From a virus, in IMG/VR virus record IMGVR_UViG_3300025000_000096, positions 1-64,000 of that record: a DNA stretch of 64,000 bases. The stretch is one strand, 5' to 3'. The notes below the pieces were generated by a model. That model searched no databases and was not told where the DNA came from. It worked only from the letters and a program-made list of their open reading frames with translations. The position numbers were made by a program, and so were the translations under genes. Positions 1 through 7,954 of this stretch are shown in pieces (positions within the stretch are counted from its first letter, which is position 1; every line of letters begins with the position of its first letter).

Positions 1-69
1 CCGCATCGACCATTGCAACCTTTCCCCCTATTCCTAACAAACCCCCCAGCCACCTATATGAAGTCCCAC

Positions 70-98
70 TTGCGTATGAGGAAGAGCCATGGTATAAT
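70..98 (+). promoter_or_regulatory. sigma70-type early promoter
   Basis: TTGCGT (70-75), a 17-bp spacer and TATAAT (93-98) preceded by TGG, an extended -10. It sits 25 bp before the first rightward early gene. The -10 is perfect and the -35 is a partial match. Confidence 0.65.
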
Positions 99-122
99 TA
101 AGCATTGTATAAAAGGAGCATT

Positions 123-323
123 ATGGCTAAAATTGTTGAGCGTCATGACAATGGGCAGGTTTTCACAGCCACGTTAGAGTTGAGCAAAGATGAAAAGCGT
201 GTTATCCTGACAACGGAAACCGCCGAATTTGGAATGGAGTACCGGACCTTTACAGCCATGTCTGTTGATGCGTGGGATCTTTTGTGCTCAGAGTTTGAGA
301 AGGAGCGGGCATGTGGAATTTAG
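123..323 (+). CDS. small early protein, 66 aa, unknown
   Basis: First gene of the rightward early run. The ATG at 123 is chosen over an upstream TTG because AGGAG lies at 114-118, inside the would-be extension. The product is acidic with alternating hydrophobic residues and no cysteine motif, signal or membrane segment. I recognise no family. It overlaps the next gene by 13 nt, so the two are probably translationally coupled, and the promoter at 70-98 drives it. Confidence 0.75.
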   Translation: MAKIVERHDNGQVFTATLELSKDEKRVILTTETAEFGMEYRTFTAMSVDAWDLLCSEFEKERACGI

Positions 324-667
324 AAGTCCCCATTAATGAAGAGAAGAAGGTAATCCAGAGTTATGTAACGTCTTGGGAACTTGAGCACGGAACAGCGTAT
401 GTAAGGATCAATCCATTCAAATCTCGTATAAAGCTGTTGGGGGTCGAACGGGGAAGGTCTGCTGCCCACTTCTTGATTGAGCTGGACGAAGTAATCCCTC
501 TGGAGTATTGGTGGTTGGAAGGCTACAAAGCAACCCTATTCATGACAGACCTCTTCTCAATGCTGACACAGGATCAATGTTTGTTCATGGCCGGGGTTTC
601 TCCTATTTTTACATTGGCGCCTGTTAAGCGGGGGCAGAACTATGGAATAGGGTTAGCAAAGCCGTGA
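311..667 (+). CDS. early protein, 118 aa, unknown
   Basis: ATG at 311 with AAGGAG about 6 nt upstream, inside the end of the previous gene. Mixed alpha/beta composition with one tryptophan-rich stretch near residue 60; no membrane segment or known motif. Its stop overlaps the next gene's GTG start (GTGA), as is typical for this operon. Function not recognised. Confidence 0.75.
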   Translation: MWNLEVPINEEKKVIQSYVTSWELEHGTAYVRINPFKSRIKLLGVERGRSAAHFLIELDEVIPLEYWWLEGYKATLFMTDLFSMLTQDQCLFMAGVSPIFTLAPVKRGQNYGIGLAKP

Positions 668-885
668 AAACCAAACACAAAGGGTACACAATTACCGTGG
701 ACAGGTCGGCCTCCCAAGCAGGGTACTCCATGCTCTACTGGTCAATCTTTAGAGACAGTGACGATCTTGAATGCGCCAGCGGATTCGAGGACAGTGCAGA
801 AACTGTAAGATCACTAACTGGCCTTCTGAAGCAGCGGGTAGATTCTGAAGTGCAAGAGCCTGTTCCTTTTGGTGAGGAAATGTGA
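664..885 (+). CDS. early protein, 73 aa, unknown
   Basis: GTG start overlapping the preceding TGA (GTGA), which suggests coupled translation. The small soluble product opens with a basic beta-strand-like stretch (KGYTITVDRS) and ends acidic. No family recognised. It overlaps the downstream Lar-like gene. Confidence 0.7.
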   Translation: MKTKHKGYTITVDRSASQAGYSMLYWSIFRDSDDLECASGFEDSAETVRSLTGLLKQRVDSEVQEPVPFGEEM

Positions 886-1124
886 TGGCCGACAACAAGG
901 AGCTATTCGCAGCGCTGGGGGTGAGCGCACCTGTGTCGTGCCCACGATGCAAAGCTACCCCAGTTGTAATCTGGCTATCCATTGGTAAATGGGCAGTTGT
1001 CTGCGGCAAATGCCTGGAGCAGACTGGCTCGGATCGGTTCTACGAATTGGGCCAATTTAGAGAAGCAACGGTGCAAGCATGGAACAGCAAACAGGAAACA
1101 AAGGAGAGACTATGGACATCGTAG
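885..1124 (+). CDS. Lar-like zinc-ribbon protein
   Basis: 79 aa. The arrangement CPRC (residues about 19-22), then VVCGKC, then a C-terminal QAWN resembles the Lar family of small zinc-ribbon proteins, some of which alleviate host type I restriction. The motif and size are seen; the anti-restriction role is inferred from family resemblance only. ATG at 885 is preferred over GTG at 882 because GAGG lies 8 nt upstream. It overlaps both neighbours in the early operon. Confidence 0.65.
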   Translation: MADNKELFAALGVSAPVSCPRCKATPVVIWLSIGKWAVVCGKCLEQTGSDRFYELGQFREATVQAWNSKQETKERLWTS

Positions 1125-1384
1125 AAGATTTTAAGCGGGCAGTTGTGTTGTCTGAACTGGCAAATGTGCCATTAACTTTGACAATGACTCAGGCAAAGGC
1201 GTTGTCGGATAGGATTTCCGTACTTGAGGCGTATAGCAGGCTTACTCTGGCGCAGTATCATAGGTACCTGGCAGAGATGCAGTTCTGGCGAGACGCATGC
1301 GCTGCGCACATTGGTCGATCCGAGCTTTCAGCGTTGCTGAGTGAGTCTATGAGAATTGGCGAGGAGGCTGCAAATGAGTGCTGA
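1112..1384 (+). CDS. early protein, 90 aa, helical
   Basis: ATG at 1112 with AAGGAGAG directly upstream, so the in-frame ATG at 1079 is judged too early. The product is almost wholly predicted helical (long runs of L, A, E, Q and R) with no cysteine motif or membrane segment. It could be a small regulator or structural adaptor. Family not recognised. Confidence 0.7.
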   Translation: MDIVEDFKRAVVLSELANVPLTLTMTQAKALSDRISVLEAYSRLTLAQYHRYLAEMQFWRDACAAHIGRSELSALLSESMRIGEEAANEC

Positions 1385-1505
1385 CAGAAAGAATGAACTG
1401 TTCCTTCTGGCAAAGGATAAAGAGGCGGCCTGTGCAAAAGAGTCCGATTTGGGAGACGCTGCCTACGATATTTTAAAAACTGCTGTGTTTGAGGAGGACT
1501 TATGA
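1374..1505 (+). CDS. very small early protein, 43 aa
   Basis: Short gene between two larger ones. ATG at 1374 follows a strong GAGGAGG ribosome site, and its TGA overlaps the ATG of the next gene. The encoded peptide is charged and helical and ends FEEDL. Supported by the ribosome site, the tight overlaps and the absence of another gene in the gap. Function unknown. Confidence 0.6.
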   Translation: MSADRKNELFLLAKDKEAACAKESDLGDAAYDILKTAVFEEDL

Positions 1506-1852
1506 GGCTTGCAACCGTTTCTGAAGAGCTGATCAACCGGCTGGTGCATAGGGTAGAGACCCTTACAAGTCAGGATGTGTTTGAGCAAGCTGGAACACAA
1601 AGCCTGCTTGCAGATGTAAAATCAGAGCTCGAAAGTCAGCAAGATTATATGCTTATCCGGTCCGACCACTCAGATGTGTGGTACATCATCCCAGACACAG
1701 ATGAGGATAAATTTGATTTATGGGTCCGGGCGTGTGAGTCTGACAACCCCCGAATGTTTGATTCGTTAAACGGATGGTCGCCAGAGGCCATTTCCAAGGT
1801 TTCAGACATCCACTTCACTTCCTGGTATGACGAAACAGACCCTTTTAGTTAA
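1502..1852 (+). CDS. early protein, 116 aa, unknown
   Basis: ATG at 1502 follows GAGGAGG, and the start overlaps the preceding stop (ATGA). Acidic protein with a helical N-terminal half and a tryptophan-rich C-terminal half (VWYIIPD, WSPE, TSWYDE). No known motif. Lies in the continuous early operon. Confidence 0.75.
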   Translation: MRLATVSEELINRLVHRVETLTSQDVFEQAGTQSLLADVKSELESQQDYMLIRSDHSDVWYIIPDTDEDKFDLWVRACESDNPRMFDSLNGWSPEAISKVSDIHFTSWYDETDPFS

Positions 1853-1864
1853 TTGGAGGTTACT

Positions 1865-2107
1865 TTGATTTACGTAGCTGTTCAAACATGCGAAAAGACT
1901 GATCCTGAAAATCCTGGATTTAAAATCACCCAGCTGGCCTTTAATGCAGAGGACGACCAGTCAGCCATTCAAAAAGTGCTTGAGGATTGGGTAGTACCGA
2001 CAACTTACCTCATCCACCGATTAGAGATTGTTGATGGTGTTCTTGAAAAGCTGGTTGGTGTGGCAAAGGTTGTTGATGGGAATGTGCAAGTGGTGACGTA
2101 TGACTGA
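1865..2107 (+). CDS. early protein, 80 aa, unknown
   Basis: TTG at 1865 is taken as the start because TTGGAGGT lies just before it; the TTG at 1853 is part of that ribosome site. Small alpha/beta protein ending in short beta-like stretches rich in V and D. No membrane or metal motif. Unknown function. Confidence 0.7.
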   Translation: MIYVAVQTCEKTDPENPGFKITQLAFNAEDDQSAIQKVLEDWVVPTTYLIHRLEIVDGVLEKLVGVAKVVDGNVQVVTYD

Positions 2108-2121
2108 GAAGGAGAGAGCAT

Positions 2122-2739
2122 ATGGCAAAGATTAAGACGGTTTATGGGCACGATGGAACAAAGAATGTCCAATTGACCATGCAGTACTCTGCAAGAGAGG
2201 AGGTCTTCTCTGTTGTGCTGCCAAGTTATGTAGCAGATGCTATTGGAATTTCCGAAGTTGAGGAGGGTACACAGAGCAGTTGCGAAGCGGAGCTGAAGAA
2301 GGCGTTTGACCTCTATGTAAAGGCCAACCGGCAAGTGAGGAAGGTTATTGTTACAGAGCTGAAAACCAACCCTAGTGGTGACCGCTGGAAGAACAAAGTG
2401 TCCCACTTTGATCCCGTTGTTGGCCTGACTTTTTCCGCTGGCGTGTTTGAAGAAACCACCTACTTGTCCGAGGGAAAAACAACCGTCCGGCACGTACTTT
2501 TGGAAAGCAGGATACCCGACTCGTATGAGCTTCGCAGCTACGATTCTCGGTACTCTGGAAAGCGGGTTATCCCCTACACAGAAGATGCAGAGTTGGGAAT
2601 CTGTGCCTTGATTGCTGCTATAGAGGCTGCAGCTAAGAAGTTGGAGAACCTGTTTAGCGGAACGGATGCCAGCGTTGCTAATATTTTGGAGGCTGCAGCC
2701 ACACAAAGCCTCCAACTACCTTCTGGACTTGGGGAATGA
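2122..2739 (+). CDS. early protein, 205 aa, unknown
   Basis: ATG at 2122 with GAAGGAGAG upstream. The largest gene of the first operon. Charged, soluble, with a central beta-rich stretch and a C-terminal alanine-rich helix; no catalytic motif seen. Shares a 4-nt ATGA overlap with the next gene. Could be a host-takeover factor by position, but nothing in the sequence proves it. Confidence 0.75.
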   Translation: MAKIKTVYGHDGTKNVQLTMQYSAREEVFSVVLPSYVADAIGISEVEEGTQSSCEAELKKAFDLYVKANRQVRKVIVTELKTNPSGDRWKNKVSHFDPVVGLTFSAGVFEETTYLSEGKTTVRHVLLESRIPDSYELRSYDSRYSGKRVIPYTEDAELGICALIAAIEAAAKKLENLFSGTDASVANILEAAATQSLQLPSGLGE

Positions 2740-2948
2740 AAGCCGAAGCTAAGTGTTTGTTCGATGGTGCTACTGGTGACTGCAGCATGTGCGGTACAAG
2801 CGTAACCCTTGAATGGGGTGATAGGCCCTTTTGCAGGCATCAGGGCAATGACTACGATGATTCTTTTAAGGTGGTGGCCACCTTCAATGTTTGGAACATA
2901 GAATGCCCAATATGTGGGAGTACAATAGAGTGCTCTATCCCAAGGTAG
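2736..2948 (+). CDS. zinc-ribbon protein, 70 aa
   Basis: Two CxxC knuckles (CSMC near residue 17 and CPIC near 59) make a likely structural zinc site. Such small ribbons are common in phage early regions and usually bind nucleic acid or protein partners, but no specific family is recognised. Starts by ATGA overlap with the upstream gene. Confidence 0.7.
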   Translation: MKAEAKCLFDGATGDCSMCGTSVTLEWGDRPFCRHQGNDYDDSFKVVATFNVWNIECPICGSTIECSIPR

Positions 2949-2955
2949 ATCCATA

Positions 2956-3129
2956 ATGCCAACAGTAGTTGTGTCCATTTGCTGCTCCTCTTGCACAGAA
3001 AAGTACTTCGGGCTTCTCCAATTTCGCCCCACTGGCTGGGTTGTTAGGGCGGAAGATTACCCCGGCCAAGAGGAAAGATACCTGTGTCCTATTTGTGTAA
3101 GACACGCCCCACCAACGAGCAATAGGTAA
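2956..3129 (+). CDS. small Cys-rich protein, 57 aa
   Basis: ATG at 2956 with AAGGTAG upstream, ending TAA at 3127. Contains CCSSC near the N-terminus and CPIC near the C-terminus, again a likely zinc knuckle pair. Last gene of the rightward early operon, immediately before a strong terminator. Function unknown. Confidence 0.6.
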   Translation: MPTVVVSICCSSCTEKYFGLLQFRPTGWVVRAEDYPGQEERYLCPICVRHAPPTSNR

Positions 3130-3135
3130 ATAAAA

Positions 3136-3167
3136 AGACCCTGGAGTTTTCCAGGGTCTCTTCTTTT
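3136..3167. terminator. bidirectional terminator between convergent operons
   Basis: 10-bp stem AGACCCTGGA/TCCAGGGTCT with a short loop, flanked by an A-run on one side and CTTCTTTT on the other, so it can stop transcription from both strands. It separates the rightward early genes from the convergent leftward block. Confidence 0.85.
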
Positions 3168-3192
3168 ATATTGGCCGAACGTCTAAGTTGCC

Positions 3193-3402
3193 TTAAATGG
3201 ATGATATGCTCAGTATGAACCGGGCAGTATACTCAATTTCTAAGTTGTCAGCCTGGTCAGAATCAAATGAGAAGGAAACTACGTGCTTGGTGATGTCCAC
3301 TACTTGCCCATCCGGGCCAACAACCTCGAATCTGTACCCAAACTTATTGGGGATGCTGGTAGTCCTTATGGCGTTTACAATTACTGGTCTTGGCCGGGCC
3401 AT
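3193..3402 (-). CDS. small protein, 69 aa, unknown
   Basis: Last gene of the leftward block. The internal ATG at 3402 is chosen because a GGGGGATTT site precedes it and the longer form would overlap the upstream gene by 76 nt. The product has a basic N-terminus followed by beta-like strands. No family recognised. Confidence 0.6.
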   Translation of the reverse strand: MARPRPVIVNAIRTTSIPNKFGYRFEVVGPDGQVVDITKHVVSFSFDSDQADNLEIEYTARFILSISSI

Positions 3403-3734
3403 AAATCCCCCAAACCTGCAAATAGGTTGTACACCCACCGGCTCAGCCTTGCCCAATTCGTGTCCGAGTAGGCATCAATCAGCGCTGACTGAAGAGTTTT
3501 GTAGTAGCTGCCGTAAACACGGAAATGGGTGGCGGGTTCAGCGTCCCATTCAATCGTTATCGTAGAACACCCAGGTATGACAATTTCCGTTTCCCAGGGC
3601 CATTCCCCATCAGTGTGAAACTCTTGAAAGGCGGCTGGGAGAACCTTTGTTCGAGCAGCGAATATGGCCTCCGCTTCTTCCTCCCGCTTGTTTAGCGCAG
3701 CTGCCACCAAAGCATCAACTTCTTTTGTAGACAT
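3381..3734 (-). CDS. protein, 117 aa, unknown
   Basis: Helical, charged N-terminus (AALNKREEEAEA), then a beta-rich middle and an aromatic C-terminus. No catalytic or metal motif seen. Packed between two small genes in the leftward operon. Function unknown. Confidence 0.65.
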   Translation of the reverse strand: MSTKEVDALVAAALNKREEEAEAIFAARTKVLPAAFQEFHTDGEWPWETEIVIPGCSTITIEWDAEPATHFRVYGSYYKTLQSALIDAYSDTNWARLSRWVYNLFAGLGDLWPGQDQ

Positions 3735-3740
3735 GCTTAA

Positions 3741-4058
3741 TCACTCAATCGAGTACGTTGCTGAGCAGCCGTTGCAATGAGCCTTTTTCCCGTCTGCACT
3801 TTTCCGAAAGACGTTGGAGCCACAGTCGCAGCGAAAAGAATCCTTTGATCCGCCAACGCGGAACATGGTATCCTTTTCAACCCAAACAGTGTCATCTATA
3901 AGGCCCGTGCCTTCTGCAAACTCCAGAAACAGGGCAGCATCCTGCAGCCACTTGTCTATTTTCCCCTGGGCGCTGGCCGGGATGTCTGCCTTAATCTCTT
4001 CGAAGGCCGCTTTAAACTCCCGGATAAGATTATAGGATTCCTGAAAAACGTTGCTCAT
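3741..4058 (-). CDS. protein with C-terminal zinc ribbon, 105 aa
   Basis: Long helical N-terminal half, then a four-cysteine ribbon (CDCG near residue 79, CNGC near 97). The stop of the upstream nuclease overlaps this ATG. The ribbon implies binding to nucleic acid or a partner. Not assigned to a family. Confidence 0.65.
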   Translation of the reverse strand: MSNVFQESYNLIREFKAAFEEIKADIPASAQGKIDKWLQDAALFLEFAEGTGLIDDTVWVEKDTMFRVGGSKDSFRCDCGSNVFRKSADGKKAHCNGCSATYSIE

Positions 4059-4747
4059 AAATTCTCCTTTATGTATAACCGAGCAGGAACGTCAGAACTA
4101 TCAATTCTGCACCAGTCCTGTTCATACTGAGACAGGCCCACCATGATTGAGGATCGAGCAGACTTGCTCGTTGCATAGTGCATTTTACCGAGGGCCTCAA
4201 CCACCTCTGCAACTGAACAGCCAAGATGGTCGGACACATACCCTCGAACAAGCGCCATCGTCTCTTTATATTTTGTGAAATATCCGCCTTTGGACGACCC
4301 CGCAGAGACCAGGTCTTTGTGCTCTTGGCGCAGCATACTTTTGTACAGCTTCGACGTTCTTTCGTGCTCGGGCATAAAAGGGGCAGCCAGCATTTCACGG
4401 ACTCCGAATGAACCCACTTCCAATATGCCAACTTTTGCATAGTCCTTGGCAACCCCCTTCACGAATTGCTTAAGGCTGATCTGGGAAGGCTTGCCAGTCT
4501 GGAACATTGGAACGGCTACGGATCTGTAATGGACCGGCCAGCTGTACGCTTGGTGCATAACGAGCAGGCTTGCTGCAGTTTTGCACTCAATGATCCACAA
4601 ACGATCATCCTTCACAGCAGCAATGTCTGCTCGGGTATTAGCTGCGGAGAAGACAACTTCAGAGTATACGTCCCATCCCAACGCTTCTAAATAAGTGACC
4701 ACCTTACCGGCCAGCTCTGTCTCGTCTTTAAATCCTCTATGAGCCAT
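4055..4747 (-). CDS. putative PD-(D/E)XK nuclease
   Basis: 230 aa. After an N-terminal helix comes TRADIAAVKDDRLWIIECK (about residues 43-61), a D...ExK arrangement typical of the restriction-endonuclease-like fold; the C-terminal half is helical, with a possible winged-helix region. It may be a VRR/Holliday-resolvase-like or modification-associated nuclease. The motif is seen; substrate and role are inferred. ATG at 4747 overlaps the upstream membrane gene's stop, and longer in-frame starts would run through that gene. Confidence 0.6.
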   Translation of the reverse strand: MAHRGFKDETELAGKVVTYLEALGWDVYSEVVFSAANTRADIAAVKDDRLWIIECKTAASLLVMHQAYSWPVHYRSVAVPMFQTGKPSQISLKQFVKGVAKDYAKVGILEVGSFGVREMLAAPFMPEHERTSKLYKSMLRQEHKDLVSAGSSKGGYFTKYKETMALVRGYVSDHLGCSVAEVVEALGKMHYATSKSARSSIMVGLSQYEQDWCRIDSSDVPARLYIKENL

Positions 4748-5019
4748 TATTGCATCCGAGAAAGCACAATGTAGATGATGAACGTGACAGCAATCACAGA
4801 GGCTGCTAAGGCCGCAATCGCCACCCAAATGATAGTCTTCCCAAAAGTGGCAATATCATCCGGTGTGTAGTATGCCTTTGGGTAGACAGGTGCATGCCTC
4901 TCAGAAGACTTTCCACCAGCTTTTGGGTTGAACTCTACAGTGATCTCTTTCCCATCCAGAGTGGACTCTGGTAGGTAGTTTGCTGGGCGCATGTCTATAC
5001 CATGGTTGTTAGGGTGCAT
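4747..5019 (-). CDS. small membrane protein, 90 aa
   Basis: Proline-rich soluble N-terminus followed by one C-terminal transmembrane helix (about residues 63-86) ending SRMQ. Start is uncertain: ATG at 5019 is taken, TTG at 5040 is possible. Directly follows another single-pass protein, so the two may form a membrane pair. Function unknown. Confidence 0.55.
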   Translation of the reverse strand: MHPNNHGIDMRPANYLPESTLDGKEITVEFNPKAGGKSSERHAPVYPKAYYTPDDIATFGKTIIWVAIAALAASVIAVTFIIYIVLSRMQ

Positions 5020-5170
5020 GCGTGACCGCCGAATAAACAAGGACTATGACAGCAGCAACTAAAGTGCTTGCAAGAAGCAAGACCAATACTGCAGCCCACT
5101 TCTCAGCGTTTCGCAAAAACTTGCTCGTTTCCTTGGACATGCCCATGTCAGCATCTGGATGATCAAACAT
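5009..5170 (-). CDS. small membrane protein, 53 aa
   Basis: Acidic N-terminus and one strong transmembrane helix (about residues 26-47, rich in V, L and A). ATG at 5170 has an AAGGA site, which rules against the longer form. Overlaps the downstream membrane gene by 11 nt. No family recognised. Confidence 0.6.
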   Translation of the reverse strand: MFDHPDADMGMSKETSKFLRNAEKWAAVLVLLLASTLVAAVIVLVYSAVTHAP

Positions 5171-5666
5171 ATGCGTAGAATCCTTCACCGGCAGAGTAAT
5201 AGATTCCGGCCTCTTCAAGCGCCTCAACTTGTGCAACTGTCAGCTTGTGCAGGTCCTCTTCTTCATCCGTTGAGGGACCAGTTGGTGCGAACCAAACATG
5301 GTCGTGCTCGGCAGATGAGATCATAACTGAGCCCCATGCAAAGCGGAGAATTGTTAAGGCAGCTACCAGGTCGAGAGTCTCTGCAGGTTTCTCAATTTCA
5401 AGCATAAAGCCCTTTGAAAACCCGCCCTTAGCCTCGTGCTTTTCCATCTGTTTGCGGAGTACGGCCTCCAGGTCTACAAGCCTACCAAGAGTGCCCATAA
5501 CTTCGGCCACATCGCACAACTCTTCCGCAGCACCAGTCTGCAGATACTCGACAGCCTCTTCCACCAGCTTTTCCCGAAGAGCCAGCACAAGCTCCTCACC
5601 AGACACTTGAGAATATTTCCCATCAGGGTACAATGAGGGGACCAGGTCTCTTACAAGTTTGTTCAT
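5163..5666 (-). CDS. MazG-like / phosphoribosyl-ATP pyrophosphohydrolase-like protein
   Basis: 167 aa. The N-terminal 90 residues match the all-alpha NTP pyrophosphohydrolase pattern: KLVRDLVP opening, EKLVEEAVEYL (metal-binding ExxE helix) and EELCDVAEV (ExxD helix). The C-terminal 70 residues are an acidic extension of unknown role. The fold hydrolyses NTPs to NMP and pyrophosphate and may clean the nucleotide pool or lower alarmones. A second such enzyme lies at 9212-9550. Confidence 0.7.
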   Translation of the reverse strand: MNKLVRDLVPSLYPDGKYSQVSGEELVLALREKLVEEAVEYLQTGAAEELCDVAEVMGTLGRLVDLEAVLRKQMEKHEAKGGFSKGFMLEIEKPAETLDLVAALTILRFAWGSVMISSAEHDHVWFAPTGPSTDEEEDLHKLTVAQVEALEEAGIYYSAGEGFYAYV

Positions 5667-5667
5667 A

Positions 5668-6012
5668 TCAGCTCCTTAAAATAAGATCCATAATTTTGTC
5701 AATTGATTGCTTGGCATGGGCCACAAACTCGTATCGGGAAGGCTTTTTTGCCAGCCACACCCTGCGAACAGTAGCCTCAAAAAACTCGTAAACCACCTCC
5801 AGCTTTACCTCTTTTGGCAGGGTTGCAGAGTACGGCCCCCCTACGGGCTCCTCTACCAGCCACTGAACATATGCTGTCTTATTGCGGTCATAGAAAACAA
5901 CACTCGTGGTTTTGGTTGTTTCTGTGTACGTGGTTTCTTGAAAGACCACAAATAGGTCCGGGCGCTCGCCTGCAAGCGCTTCCAAAAGTTCGTTGGAGTA
6001 GTAGAATGGCAT
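5668..6012 (-). CDS. protein, 114 aa, unknown
   Basis: ATG at 6012 has AGGAG 6 nt upstream, so the longer form reaching 6108 is rejected. Soluble alpha/beta protein with aromatic-rich N-terminus and basic C-terminal helix. No known motif. Follows the downstream gene order of the leftward operon with only 1-2 nt gaps. Confidence 0.65.
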   Translation of the reverse strand: MPFYYSNELLEALAGERPDLFVVFQETTYTETTKTTSVVFYDRNKTAYVQWLVEEPVGGPYSATLPKEVKLEVVYEFFEATVRRVWLAKKPSRYEFVAHAKQSIDKIMDLILRS

Positions 6013-6014
6013 AC

Positions 6015-6401
6015 CTACTCCTGGCCCTCTTCTATATAGTTCAACGGATTGTACCCGCTTAGGGTGACTGAGCCCTCCGTGCTGTACGTTGCAATTCCAC
6101 CTTTGCACAACGCAAACGCAATAGCCTCTGGCGTGCTCACATCCAGACGAGTAACATCCTCCTCCTCGAATGTGCCAGAAACTTCAGAGAACTTGCCAAG
6201 GACCTCTCCAAAGTACAGCTGCTTGCCAATGGCCGCTTGCACATCCTCTTCATTGGCCAGGAACAGGCCATCTAATCGGCCATATCGAGTATTCCAAAGG
6301 AACTTGTACAGCTGCCGCCCCTGCGGCAGCGTGACAGCCTTGCTAAAAATTGGAGAGAACATTTCTCCTATGCGCTGCTCAGCGTACAATGATACACTCA
6401 T
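6015..6401 (-). CDS. protein, 128 aa, unknown
   Basis: Soluble protein with no cysteine motif or membrane segment. ATG overlaps the stop of the upstream 53-aa zinc-ribbon gene (ATGA), so translation is coupled. Family not recognised. Confidence 0.65.
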   Translation of the reverse strand: MSVSLYAEQRIGEMFSPIFSKAVTLPQGRQLYKFLWNTRYGRLDGLFLANEEDVQAAIGKQLYFGEVLGKFSEVSGTFEEEDVTRLDVSTPEAIAFALCKGGIATYSTEGSVTLSGYNPLNYIEEGQE

Positions 6402-6559
6402 TTGACCCTCCCAACATATGGTTTACAAAGTGGACATTTTAGCTTGCTGGTTGGGTACATCCAACCGTTGCAAAACTTGCACTGGACAGCTCCGGGCGGA
6501 TTATCCGGTGGCCTACCAGCAGTTATCCCGTTCCCGAGCACTATCGTTGGCCCGCTCAT
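6398..6559 (-). CDS. tiny zinc-ribbon protein, 53 aa
   Basis: Short reading frame linking two larger genes with ATGA overlaps at both ends. Gly/Pro-rich N-terminus, then two CxxC knuckles (CKFC near 27 and CPLC near 43), as in rubredoxin-like ribbons. The tight overlaps and the paired knuckles support it as real. Function unknown. Confidence 0.65.
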   Translation of the reverse strand: MSGPTIVLGNGITAGRPPDNPPGAVQCKFCNGWMYPTSKLKCPLCKPYVGRVK

Positions 6560-6837
6560 TTCACCACCTGCATCTTTGCCCGGTCATGGTTCTTTTTAAT
6601 AGCGTTCAGCCAGAAAGGGTCACTGTTTGGATCAGAAATCCAAGTCATCTGAAAACCTCCAGGGTACTTTTCTCGAAGCCTGTCCATGTGCCACTGACCA
6701 CCAGAGTAGCCAATGTCCCACATAGCCCATTCAAGGGAAGAAGACAGGTGGTGGCCCATGCACTCACCATCTTCTGTGTCCAAGGAGAAGACTTCGAATC
6801 CACCAGGACCTGGAAAAGCGGCGCAAAGGATAGTCAT
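6556..6837 (-). CDS. protein, 93 aa, unknown
   Basis: Small soluble protein, tryptophan- and glycine-rich in the middle with a basic C-terminus. Start overlaps the upstream membrane gene's stop (ATGA). No family recognised. Confidence 0.65.
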   Translation of the reverse strand: MTILCAAFPGPGGFEVFSLDTEDGECMGHHLSSSLEWAMWDIGYSGGQWHMDRLREKYPGGFQMTWISDPNSDPFWLNAIKKNHDRAKMQVVK

Positions 6838-7070
6838 GCCTGCCTCCGGGCTTTAAGTTGAGCATCTAACAGGATGAGAAAACCGAATGGAATTGATAAG
6901 AACCACAAAGCTCCAATAATTAAGCTGGCTGCTTGGGCTGCACGCAGGGTTGAGTCATTCATGGTTGAGGATGGGATTATTTGCATGAGCCGAGAATACA
7001 CGAAGTGGCAAGAATAGACGGCAATCATTCCGTATCCGCCAACAAGAATTGATAATAGTCCAAGATCCAT
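6834..7070 (-). CDS. membrane protein with two helices, 78 aa
   Basis: Two predicted transmembrane helices (about residues 5-26 and 46-69) and a short basic C-terminus. Size and topology would fit a class II holin, but it lies among early genes without a lysin neighbour, so that role is not claimed. Confidence 0.6.
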   Translation of the reverse strand: MDLGLLSILVGGYGMIAVYSCHFVYSRLMQIIPSSTMNDSTLRAAQAASLIIGALWFLSIPFGFLILLDAQLKARRQA

Positions 7071-7079
7071 ATAGTGCTC

Positions 7080-7529
7080 CTAAAAGTAGCAAACAGTTAC
7101 ATTATCCGGCAGAGTGCTGGACAGCGCCTTCTCAATCTCTGCCCGGTTGGAAATCCTACCGCCATACCCTATCCCTGGAAAGTTCATACGAATGCTGACC
7201 GTTGGAAATTCATCAGCATAAACGGCCAATAGGACAGCGGACAGACGGATCAGCATCATCTCTGCCTTGTCCCGCCAATCATATTTTACCTGAAAAAGTC
7301 CAATGGGATAATTTGGAAGGGTCGCAAACCCATATGCTCTGTTGTTCAACCGCTGAGTGCGCAAAGCAACAACCTTACCAGCTTCTGCAGCCAGGCCATG
7401 ATACTTGTCAGCCGCCTGCTTAGCCGCCCCAACACCCATGATTAGACCGTGCTTGCCAACTGTCCCATTCGTTGTTACAACCCATAAGTCGGCCTTTTTC
7501 CAAAGGTCCTCTTCTCTAATCTGGCACAT
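7080..7529 (-). CDS. macrodomain-like ADP-ribose-binding protein
   Basis: 149 aa. Macrodomain features in order: VVTTNGTVG (about 17-25), the glycine-rich GVGAAKQA loop (about 32-39) and FPGIGYGG (about 116-123). Family members bind ADP-ribose and may hydrolyse ADP-ribose-1''-phosphate or remove ADP-ribose from proteins or nucleic acids. In a phage this could reverse host ADP-ribosylation defence or act on the by-product of 2'-phosphate removal in RNA repair; both are inferences. Confidence 0.65.
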   Translation of the reverse strand: MCQIREEDLWKKADLWVVTTNGTVGKHGLIMGVGAAKQAADKYHGLAAEAGKVVALRTQRLNNRAYGFATLPNYPIGLFQVKYDWRDKAEMMLIRLSAVLLAVYADEFPTVSIRMNFPGIGYGGRISNRAEIEKALSSTLPDNVTVCYF

Positions 7530-7893
7530 ATCTGATTAGGAAGGCTCTGTATACTGCACATGCAAAAAAGAAAGAATCGTCAACATCCATGCTCATGTGG
7601 TGGCGTACTTCCTTAAGAAGCTTATCTGGGAGGTCTACCATGGAATGATGGTTCTGATCTTCCAGCTCTCCGGCTACGTAAGACATAATTGAGGAGTACC
7701 CAATTGTTTTGTGAAAGGCTTCAAGGCTGCTGTCATCCAGGGTTATGATCGTTGGAACAGGCTGTGGATCGGCCACTGCGCATACCCCACAGGAAAAGCT
7801 ATAATCCTCATAGATCTCTTTGTCTGGTATTTCTCCAGAGATAAGATTCCCAGAGCCTTTATGCTTGTGGCAGAAAACGTATTTCAAAAGCAT
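7516..7893 (-). CDS. protein, 125 aa, unknown
   Basis: Cys/His-containing N-terminus (CHKHKG, CGVCAV) that could bind metal, then an acidic helical C-terminal half. Overlaps the macrodomain gene by 14 nt. No family recognised. Confidence 0.6.
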   Translation of the reverse strand: MLLKYVFCHKHKGSGNLISGEIPDKEIYEDYSFSCGVCAVADPQPVPTIITLDDSSLEAFHKTIGYSSIMSYVAGELEDQNHHSMVDLPDKLLKEVRHHMSMDVDDSFFFACAVYRAFLIRYVPD

Positions 7894-7954
7894 GCTAAAC
7901 CTCCTTCTTTATTGTTACAACCAGTAAGTCAGCCCTCTGCCGCAAAGTGGCACA

